Shown one piece after another: positions 15,713 to 23,599 of a stretch of 41,802 nt of DNA. Positions within the stretch are counted from its first letter, which is position 1. Each line of letters begins with the position of its first letter. The notes beneath the pieces are model-generated. The model searched no databases and was not told the origin of the DNA. It worked only from the letters and a program-made list of their open reading frames with translations. The DNA is from an uncultured Schlesneria sp. (GTDB lineage Bacteria > Planctomycetota > Planctomycetia > Planctomycetales > Planctomycetaceae). A program made the position numbers and the translations under genes. The DNA lies in the NCBI GenBank assembly GCA_903858935.1, contig CAIOKO010000280.1, positions 1 through 41,802 of the forward strand, read 5' to 3'.

Positions 15713-17263
15713 ATGCGATCCGTCGTCGGTCCGCTGTTGTTCGGGCTAATCCCGCTGATTGCGGTGGGCTGCGCATTGCCCGATCGATCCCTCAGCCGGT
15801 CTGAAGATCTCAGATTTCGACCAAGAGGATTGCCAAATTCACGGGGAACACAGTTCGCAGCGTCGAATGGTTCCCCCGAATTCGGTTCGCCAACGACAAT
15901 CCGTGATTCGGTGCATAACGAAGTCGATACGAGCGGCTCAGAAAGCAGCAAATCGATTAATCTGGTCAACTTTAAAGCCGAGAAACGGGTCACAAGTCCG
16001 CAAAAATTCGTGGCGGGTCATTCATTCGACCTTGAACAGTCGACCGACGTCGTTGAATCCGACTCCGTTCCATCTACTTTGGATGACCTTTCTTCGACGT
16101 CTCGAAAATTGACAGTGAAACAAGAGAAAGTCGTTCCCGCGTCAAACCGGGACTCGTTCTCTGATTCAGATTCTGATTCGCCAACAGTCAACCACGCCGA
16201 TTATCAAATCAGCGATGATCAAAAAAAGCCTCGAATTGAACTCGTTGGATTGGAAGGCGAAGTCACGGAATCCCTGACCGCTGAATCTCGTTCATTGGAT
16301 TGGGATGAACCAACAACCCAAAGTCCGGCAAGAAACATAGACATCGCCCAAGATGAACCAACGAGGACAAATCCTCCGTCATTGGTCCCGATGTGGGCAG
16401 ATCGCCCGAAGGATCGAAGTCCCGAAATTTCACCTATCGTGAAAAAGCCTGATTCAAAGAATTCATCAGTGGTTCAACAGGTCGTACAGAATGAACCCTC
16501 TCGTGCGTCGGCAACCCCGAAGTCCACGATGGTACTTCCTTCACTTCCCTGGCAAGCTGACTTGGAGCAGTTAATCGCTCGCGTCGAACGAGACCTTGCT
16601 TCAGCCAAGCCGGAATCCGCAGGAAGCAGTCAGGGCGAATACTTAAGGAAACATGCTCATCTGCGTCTTCTGTATTTAATGGCACAGCGACAGGAAGAGG
16701 CTTTGACGGCCATCCCCGGTGTCGAGACTTATGAACAGGAATATTGGCAGCAACTGATCTGGGCGATGTCGAATTCGCTCGACATAGTCCAATTCCCCGA
16801 GGTGACGGACCGAGCGGCTCAAACGGTTCCTCCACTCGCGGCCGCGCTAAGGCAAATGCGTGAACAGTCTGCCTTGTCGATCAAGAACATGACGTTTTGC
16901 CGGAAGATCTCGTATTTCGGTAACTATGATCGGTTTCCCCGCAATGAATTCACTCCAGGTCACGAGGTACTGCTCTACACGGAAATCGAGAACTTTATCA
17001 GTGCGCCAACAGTCGACGGAGAATACCGCACGTCGCTCAAGTCATTAATCGAAATCACTGATTCCAAAGGAAAGATCGTCTGGACCAAGAGTTTTCCTTC
17101 GACGGAAGACTTTTGTCGAAACCCGCGTCGCGATTATTTCCACAACTACCAGTTCTACATTCCCGAAGATCTTTCGACCGGCGCATACGCACTGAAGTTG
17201 ACGATCGTCGACGAACTGAGTCGCAAACGAGTCTCAAACTCGCTGAATTTCGTACTCAAGTAA
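15713..17263 (+). CDS. Long planctomycete lipoprotein of unknown function
   Basis: The 516-residue protein starts with a lipoprotein signal peptide (MRSVVGPLLFGLIPLIAVGC) whose lipobox ends at Cys20. A long region of low complexity follows (about 25-280), rich in Ser, Asp, Pro and Glu, probably an unstructured linker. From about residue 280 the protein becomes ordered: a helical part (LPWQADLEQLIARVERDL, then LRLLYLMAQRQEEAL) and a C-terminal beta domain (about 390-516) containing 'GHEVLLYTEIENF' and 'LSTGAYALKLTIVDELS'. I do not recognise a named domain. A TTG four codons upstream could also start the frame, but the ATG at 15713 gives the better signal peptide. Membrane anchoring is inferred from the lipobox. 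Confidence 0.8.
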   Translation: MRSVVGPLLFGLIPLIAVGCALPDRSLSRSEDLRFRPRGLPNSRGTQFAASNGSPEFGSPTTIRDSVHNEVDTSGSESSKSINLVNFKAEKRVTSPQKFVAGHSFDLEQSTDVVESDSVPSTLDDLSSTSRKLTVKQEKVVPASNRDSFSDSDSDSPTVNHADYQISDDQKKPRIELVGLEGEVTESLTAESRSLDWDEPTTQSPARNIDIAQDEPTRTNPPSLVPMWADRPKDRSPEISPIVKKPDSKNSSVVQQVVQNEPSRASATPKSTMVLPSLPWQADLEQLIARVERDLASAKPESAGSSQGEYLRKHAHLRLLYLMAQRQEEALTAIPGVETYEQEYWQQLIWAMSNSLDIVQFPEVTDRAAQTVPPLAAALRQMREQSALSIKNMTFCRKISYFGNYDRFPRNEFTPGHEVLLYTEIENFISAPTVDGEYRTSLKSLIEITDSKGKIVWTKSFPSTEDFCRNPRRDYFHNYQFYIPEDLSTGAYALKLTIVDELSRKRVSNSLNFVLK

Positions 17264-17388
17264 TCGACGATGTGTCGAGTAACACTTTTGCGCCTTACCG
17301 GCGGAATGGCGATCGAAACTCGGGGTGGCCCGGTTTTGGAATCCTCGACAAGGGCGTGTCTTCCTGGTTCGATAACGCATCCAAAGAG

Positions 17389-17418
17389 CACGGTCATACC
17401 GAAGACGGTAAGACCGTG
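17389..17418. terminator. Hairpin between convergent genes
   Basis: CACGGTC-AT-ACCG and CGGT-AA-GACCGTG form a stem of 11 paired bases with a 2-nt internal mismatch around the loop AAGA. It lies between the lipoprotein and nadA stops. No T-tract follows on either strand, so termination is only a guess. Confidence 0.4.
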
Positions 17419-17425
17419 GCATACA

Positions 17426-18421
17426 CTACTGAAGAAGACTTCTCTTCAACACATCTTGAGCCTGCGAAAAATACGGCTGCCAGACAATTTCGGGGCGAGA
17501 ATACTTCAGGCAATCTCGTACCTTTTGCAAGGTGTTCAGCGCCATATGCGGACAACGGTTGCAGGCACACGTTTCGCCCGTTGACGTCATGATTCCAGGA
17601 ACCGGAATGTATTCGTGTTGTGGAGCCAGTTTCTTCAGTGGATGAATCATGTTCGCTTCTGTGGCGACAAGAAACGTTTTAGGCTCTTTGACTGACGCGA
17701 CGTACTTTCGCATCTTTTCGGTCCCACCAATGATGTCTGATACTTCGAGAATGTTCGCGGGACATTCGGGGTGAGACATCACTAACGAACCGTGATGATT
17801 GCGTTTGGCTCGCAACAGGTCTTGCACACTGAAGACTTCGTGAACCATGCACGAGCCGGGCCACAGGATCATCGGGCGACCAGTGACCGAACTCAGATAC
17901 CGTCCCAGATGCTGATCGGGAACAAACAAGATTTCTTTGTCGGCAGGTACTCGGTCGATGATCTCGCGAGCATTCCCACTCGTCACGATCCAGTCGCACA
18001 ATGATTTCACGGCAGCAGTTGTGTTGATATACGCCACGGTCTGAAAGTCGTGTCCTTTTGCTCGCAGTTCGGCCTGGTAGGCCGCAAGGCGATCCGCAGG
18101 GCAGCTTTCGGCCAGCGAACAGCCAGCGTGCAAATCAGGCATTAGAACCTTTTTTTCCGGACTCAGGATCTTGGCCGATTCACCCATGAAATGAACGCCG
18201 CAGAACACGATCGTCGAGGTCTTCACCTGCGTCGCATCGCGGGCGAGTTTCAAACTGTCGCCAGTAAAGTCAGCGATATCCTGCAAGTCTCCGTCAACGT
18301 AGAAGTGAGCGAGGATCGACGCATCGCGTTCTTTTTTCAAAGCCTCAATCTCATCCATCAAATCCAGCGGATCTTCATAGGCCGCGACGGGGGCGTTCGT
18401 ATTAATGACGGGAAGTTCCAT
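17426..18421 (-). CDS. nadA: Quinolinate synthase NadA
   Basis: NadA condenses iminoaspartate with dihydroxyacetone phosphate to quinolinate in de novo NAD synthesis, using a [4Fe-4S] cluster. The 331-residue protein has the three internally related domains of the family. Candidate cluster ligands are Cys101 ([14 protein letters not shown]), Cys191 ([10 protein letters not shown]) and one of Cys285/287/290 in [13 protein letters not shown]. The motif [15 protein letters not shown] (72-86) and the early [24 protein letters not shown] segment are also typical. The ATG at 18421 is well supported by homology. The usual partners nadB and nadC are not in this window, so the gene is isolated here. 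Confidence 0.97.
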   Translation of the reverse strand: MELPVINTNAPVAAYEDPLDLMDEIEALKKERDASILAHFYVDGDLQDIADFTGDSLKLARDATQVKTSTIVFCGVHFMGESAKILSPEKKVLMPDLHAGCSLAESCPADRLAAYQAELRAKGHDFQTVAYINTTAAVKSLCDWIVTSGNAREIIDRVPADKEILFVPDQHLGRYLSSVTGRPMILWPGSCMVHEVFSVQDLLRAKRNHHGSLVMSHPECPANILEVSDIIGGTEKMRKYVASVKEPKTFLVATEANMIHPLKKLAPQHEYIPVPGIMTSTGETCACNRCPHMALNTLQKVRDCLKYSRPEIVWQPYFSQAQDVLKRSLLQ

Positions 18422-18571
18422 GTTCTATCCTGATTTCTGATCCGCAATGATTGAAACTAATTCTATTTCGTGACCTGCAAATAGGAAATGACGTTAGCTG
18501 ACTTTCTGATTTTCTTTGCCACGAAGGGAAATGCCACGAACGATTTTTCACTGGCCTTGACCTTGATGTGA

Positions 18572-18601
18572 CACTGCTTTGCAGACCTCGGAAAAGCAGT
18601 A
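18572..18601. repeat. Hairpin repeat family H1, copy 2
   Basis: ACTGCTTT (18573-18580) pairs with AAAGCAGT (18593-18600). This copy has diverged in the loop and at its right outer base but keeps the 30-bp length and outer sequence of the family. Confidence 0.6.
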
Positions 18602-18632
18602 GCTTACTATCGACGTTTACTGTGTCGCTCGG

Positions 18633-18662
18633 CACAGTTTGACGGAAGACCGTCAAACAGTG
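18633..18662. repeat. Hairpin repeat family H1, copy 3
   Basis: CACAGTTTGACGG and CCGTCAAACAGTG form a 13-position stem with one A/A mismatch around the loop AAGA. Total length is 30 bp. Confidence 0.7.
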
Positions 18663-18831
18663 GTTCGGCCTACTTTGGAACTGATGTTTTCCCGCAGAGA
18701 AAGTCGTCCACAGCGTTGCCCGAAGGACAAAGCCATGGACGATGTTTAAAATCTCTTCAGTCTTAACGTGCGATTGGATCGGAGTCTTCTCTGACGCTGT
18801 GTCTTTGCCCTGTAAAAGTAAAATTGAAGAG

Positions 18832-18861
18832 CACTGCTTGACCGAGCACGGTCAAGCAGTG
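18832..18861. repeat. Hairpin repeat family H1, copy 4 (perfect)
   Basis: CACTGCTTGACCG, the loop AGCA and CGGTCAAGCAGTG form a perfect 13-bp stem with a 4-nt loop. This is the best copy and can serve as the family reference. Confidence 0.8.
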
Positions 18862-19008
18862 GCACAAATCTCTCACAATCGTCACGGTCTGGCAAAAACG
18901 TTGGAATAATTGCGGTCGCGTCCCCGATCGCTGGTTTCTTCCTCAAGATCTCATATCCGTCTGCCGATGGCTCGCACGAGAGGGACGAATTATCGATCAG
19001 GGTGTCGC

Positions 19009-19030
19009 AACCGACGCTGCCAGCGTCGGA
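19009..19030. repeat. GC-rich palindrome at ftsW ribosome site
   Basis: CCGACGCT-GCC-AGCGTCGG is a perfect 8-bp stem with a 3-nt loop. It is followed directly by AAGGAATCAC and the ftsW ATG, so the hairpin abuts the Shine-Dalgarno sequence AAGGA. A second copy at about 40211-40232 differs at two positions over 22 bp. Confidence 0.65.
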
Positions 19031-19039
19031 AGGAATCAC

Positions 19040-20146
19040 ATGGAATTGAGTCGGCAGCTCTTCGTGGCCTTTGCCGCCCTGTTACTCGGGTTCGGGTTGC
19101 TGATGGTGCATAGCTCCAGCGTCACCTCATGGCCAACCGAATTTGAACAGGTACATCTCTCGCGACACCTGGTGTTTCTGATTGTCGGAGTGATCGCCGC
19201 ACGCTTCGCCGCCTCCCAAAACCCGGAATTCTGGAGGCGATTTGCTCCCTGGCTGTTCGTCATCACGGTCGCACTGCTGGTGCTCGTCCTGGTCCCGGGG
19301 ATCGGAGTCCGAGTAAAAGGGGCACAACGGTGGATCCGAGTTCCAGGGATTTCCGCTCAACCCTCTGAACTGGCAAAAATCGCAGTCCCGCTGACGATGT
19401 GCTGGCTGGTCGACTGGAATCGAGATCGACTCTCCCACTGGTTCGCTGGAACAGTCCCTTTTGTGATTCCAGTTCTGATCGCAGTTCCTCTCGTCCTGAT
19501 CGAACCCGACCTGGGAACGGCGGTTTTTTTGCTTGGTAGTGCCACGTTGGTTCTTTTCCTCGGTGGATGGCCGCTGCGAAACTTTCTGCTTGGCATTGGC
19601 GTATGCGTCCCGGTCGCCATCGGCACATTGGCGATGAAGCCGTATCAGCAGCGTCGAATTGCCGGCTTTCTGGAAAGCTGGGCCAATTTTGACGCCGCAC
19701 CTTATCAACTGAAGCAATCACTTGTGACGTTGGGTGCCGGTGGACTGCACGGCGTCGGCTTAGGCCGCGGCTGGCAAAAGCTGAGCTTTTTACCCGAAGC
19801 CAACACCGACTTCGTATTCGCGGTCATCGGCGAAGAATTAGGCCTGATCGGTACTCTCAGCCTGATCGCACTGTGGTGTGGCTTATATCTGTCAGGCCTG
19901 CGAATGCTGAACCATCTCGACCGAAGGCGGTTCGCTTACCTGGCCAGTTTCACACTGCTGACACAATTAGCAGGCCAGGCGATGTTAAACATCGCCGTTG
20001 TCACAGCGATGGTCCCACCCAAAGGGATTTCCCATCCACTGATCAGCGCTGGTGGCAGTAACCTTGTTGTCAGCCTGCTCGCGATCGGAATTGTCCTGAG
20101 CCTGTCACGCAACGACGACCCGGAAACGAAGATTGCTGCAATCTAG
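19040..20146 (+). CDS. ftsW: FtsW/SpoVE-type peptidoglycan glycosyltransferase
   Basis: This 368-residue SEDS-family protein polymerises lipid II glycan strands at the inner membrane together with a class B penicillin-binding protein. About ten membrane segments are visible. Signatures include VKGAQRWIRVPGISAQPSE (the large extracytoplasmic region), the PSELAKI motif, LIEPDLGTA, GVGLGRGWQKLSFLPEANTD, FVFAVIGEELGLIG and PPKGISHPLISAGGSN. The last three fit FtsW/SpoVE better than RodA, though the split is not certain by eye. The ATG at 19040 has AAGGA seven bases upstream. No other divisome or murein gene is adjacent, and the start is preceded by a GC-rich palindrome. Confidence 0.92.
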   Translation: MELSRQLFVAFAALLLGFGLLMVHSSSVTSWPTEFEQVHLSRHLVFLIVGVIAARFAASQNPEFWRRFAPWLFVITVALLVLVLVPGIGVRVKGAQRWIRVPGISAQPSELAKIAVPLTMCWLVDWNRDRLSHWFAGTVPFVIPVLIAVPLVLIEPDLGTAVFLLGSATLVLFLGGWPLRNFLLGIGVCVPVAIGTLAMKPYQQRRIAGFLESWANFDAAPYQLKQSLVTLGAGGLHGVGLGRGWQKLSFLPEANTDFVFAVIGEELGLIGTLSLIALWCGLYLSGLRMLNHLDRRRFAYLASFTLLTQLAGQAMLNIAVVTAMVPPKGISHPLISAGGSNLVVSLLAIGIVLSLSRNDDPETKIAAI

Positions 20147-20303
20147 GGTGAGGCAGCGTCTTCGAGGCCCAACCACCCCTGTTTCTGGGGCGAGGCAATA
20201 TGAACATTGCATCGTTGACTGCAATCTTATTAAACGCCGTAAACGTGGTTAGCAATAGCCCGACGGACGTTGAACTCGATAATGAATAACGCTCCAAATC
20301 CAG

Positions 20304-20449
20304 GCGAGCCGGGGTGCGTCAGCCGGACTCTTCATCCTCGCATTCTCGCTACGGAATTTTCCACGCAAGTGAGGGGTGGTTTATGTAGAACGACCGGCGG
20401 TTCGTATTCGCCGAACAAAGAGTCCGAGGGCTGACGCACTCCGGCTCGC
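20304..20449. repeat. Inverted-repeat (MITE-like) element A, 146 bp
   Basis: The left arm (20304-20331) and right arm (20419-20449) are reverse complements apart from one substitution and a 3-nt insertion. Both contain GTGCGTCAGCC. The 87-bp centre has no open frame worth calling. No target-site duplication is obvious. Confidence 0.7.
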
Positions 20450-20461
20450 TAAGTTATTAAG

Positions 20462-20501
20462 AAAAAAACCGGCTCGTTGGAAAAAAATCCCCAACGAGCC
20501 G
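20462..20501 (-). terminator. Rho-independent terminator of Gfo/Idh/MocA gene
   Basis: CGGCTCGTTGG (20470-20480) and CCAACGAGCCG (20491-20501) form a perfect 11-bp stem. On the minus strand the stem is followed by a run of T (A at 20462-20468 on the plus strand). It starts 29 nt after the stop codon at 20530. Confidence 0.9.
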
Positions 20502-20529
20502 ATTGAAATACTGTCTGTCGGACCAGCGA

Positions 20530-21906
<1,377 letters not shown>

Positions 21907-22189
21907 AGTTGAGACTCCTCATTGAGATGGCCAACAGGCCACGCCGAAAAATGAATTACAACCCCTGACAATACTTTGAATGCTGGACTTGTGGAAGTCA
22001 CTTCCGTACTCTCCGCAGGGCATTTTTTGCGTTTGAAGCGGGACAAGCCAGACTTCGTTTTCAGGCAGAATTCAGGATAACTCCGAACGCTTAATGCTGT
22101 CCTGCGATGAAACGAAGATTCACTTTACGGGTCCAGGATCGGTTTCTACGTATTCAACTTACAGCTTATTAACACCAGGAGTTCGCTCG

Positions 22190-23359
22190 ATGTCCGGTTT
22201 ACGCCTTTCTCATTTCAAAAACGGGTTCTTGATTGCGGTCCTTGGATTGCTGTTTTGCGGGCAAGCGGCTTTTTCGCAGCAGAGCAATCAATTGAGCGGT
22301 GCGGTGCAACCGTTCGTCGAAAAGGGGGCTCTTGCCGGAGCTGTGATGCTCGTGGCTGACAAAGATAAAATTCTGTCAGTGGAGACTGCTGGATACACCG
22401 ACGTGGCCGCGAAACAGCCGATCAAGACTGACGGGATCTTCTGGATTGCGTCGATGAGCAAACCTGTTACCGGAACGGCACTGATGTTGCTGGTTGATGA
22501 AGGCAAGGTACAACTCGACGACCCTGTCGAAAAATATCTGCCGGAATTCAAAGGGACCTGGATGATCACAGAGCAGGACAATGATCATCAGATTCTGCGT
22601 CATCCATCCAGGCCCATTACGATTCGAGACACCTTGCGGCACACCAGCGGAATGCCGTTCCAGTCGGCGATGGAAAAACCAACACTGGATGGGCTGCCCC
22701 TTTCAATCGCTGTCCGCAGTTACGCGATGACCCCACTCGTTTATGAACCGGGAACGAAGTATCAGTACTCAAACGCCGGGATCAACACCGCAGCCAGGAT
22801 CATCGAAGTTGTCGAGAAACAATCATTCGAAGACTTTTTGCAGAAGCGATTCTTCGATCCGCTCGGCATGAAAGACACCACGTTCTGGCCCAACGACGAA
22901 CAGGTCACACGAGTCGTCAAAGCCTATTCCCCAACCGAAGACAAACAGGGGTTGAAAGAGATCAAGATCAGTCAGTTGACCTATCCCTTAAACGATCGTC
23001 GACGTGGTCCAATGCCGGCAGGCGGCCTGTTTTCAACTGCCGCAGATATGGGAATTTTCTGTCAGATGATTCTCAACAACGGAGAGCTTAAAGGGAAACG
23101 GTATCTTTCCGAAAAGGCAGTGAAGGAGATGGCCACTCGACAAACCGGTGCAGGGATTAAAGACAGCTATGGACTCGGCTGGGCTGTCGGCGATGGCTGG
23201 CTGGGTCACGGTGGAGCACTCAGCACCAACATGACCGTGAATTACAAGCAAGGCATTGCAACCGTCTGGCTGATCCAGCACGCGGGATTTCCTCAAGATG
23301 GCGACAATGCTCACGGTGCCTTCACGCAGGCAGCTCAGAAACTGGCTCTTTCGAAGTAA
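22190..23359 (+). CDS. Serine beta-lactamase-like hydrolase (class C/esterase type)
   Basis: The 389-residue protein starts with a signal peptide (residues 1-30, ending AAFSQQ). It has the three active-site elements of the beta-lactamase/transpeptidase-like family: S-M-S-K (Ser88, Lys91), Tyr193-Ser-Asn195, and His340-Gly-Gly in place of the usual KTG. The HGG variant is common in esterases and D-aminopeptidases of the family, so lactamase activity is not implied. The ATG at 22190 has AGGAG nine bases ahead; the frame extends to 22094 but without support. It is divergent from the Gfo/Idh/MocA gene. Periplasmic or surface location is inferred from the signal peptide. Confidence 0.92.
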   Translation: MSGLRLSHFKNGFLIAVLGLLFCGQAAFSQQSNQLSGAVQPFVEKGALAGAVMLVADKDKILSVETAGYTDVAAKQPIKTDGIFWIASMSKPVTGTALMLLVDEGKVQLDDPVEKYLPEFKGTWMITEQDNDHQILRHPSRPITIRDTLRHTSGMPFQSAMEKPTLDGLPLSIAVRSYAMTPLVYEPGTKYQYSNAGINTAARIIEVVEKQSFEDFLQKRFFDPLGMKDTTFWPNDEQVTRVVKAYSPTEDKQGLKEIKISQLTYPLNDRRRGPMPAGGLFSTAADMGIFCQMILNNGELKGKRYLSEKAVKEMATRQTGAGIKDSYGLGWAVGDGWLGHGGALSTNMTVNYKQGIATVWLIQHAGFPQDGDNAHGAFTQAAQKLALSK

Positions 23360-23416
23360 TTGGAGATTAGCCAGACGAAATCAAGTGAGCTGTTTTGATT
23401 TTCGGAATTAGTTCGC

Positions 23417-23446
23417 CACTGCATGAGCGGCTTCGGTCATGCAGTG
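23417..23446. repeat. Hairpin repeat family H1, copy 5
   Basis: CACTGCATGA and TCATGCAGTG form a perfect 10-bp stem around a 10-nt loop. Length is 30 bp. It sits in the gap between the convergent hydrolase and BatD-BatE genes. Confidence 0.7.
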
Positions 23447-23472
23447 CTCTTTTGACTGGCAAGCTGAAAACA

Positions 23473-23502
23473 CACTGCGTCTCCGAAGACTCCAAAGCAG
23501 TG
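23473..23502. repeat. Hairpin repeat family H1, copy 6 (degenerate)
   Basis: Only the outer CACTGC and GCAGTG still pair, but the 30-bp length is kept. It lies 26 bp after copy 5 in the same orientation-neutral form. Confidence 0.5.
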
Positions 23503-23599
23503 GTGCAGTAACCTGGGCTCAAAACCAGGTTTATTATCCGCCGCGGGTGCAACTTCAATGTCTACGTGTAAATGTCACTGTGTCGTCTGATGCAGCAAG

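Larger units (their letters stand above)
18422..19039. other. Gene-free repeat-rich region before ftsW
   Basis: This 618-bp gap between the divergent nadA and ftsW genes has no supportable gene. It holds three copies of hairpin family H1 (18572, 18633, 18832), an extra small palindrome ACTGTG/CACAGT (18619-18638), a pair of GCCACGAA direct repeats near 18520-18540, and a GC-rich palindrome ending at the ftsW ribosome site. Promoters for both genes must lie here but were not identified. Confidence 0.6.
20147..20529. other. Convergent gap with inverted-repeat element
   Basis: This 383-bp gap lies between the convergent ftsW and Gfo/Idh/MocA stops. It contains a 146-bp inverted-repeat element (20304-20449) and a strong minus-strand terminator (20462-20501). 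No coding region is supported. Confidence 0.6.

Noticed and set aside
18422-19039. Possible CRISPR-like array because of repeated hairpins
   Set aside because: The repeats are irregularly spaced (61 and 199 bp apart), differ in sequence and occur singly elsewhere; no cas gene is near.
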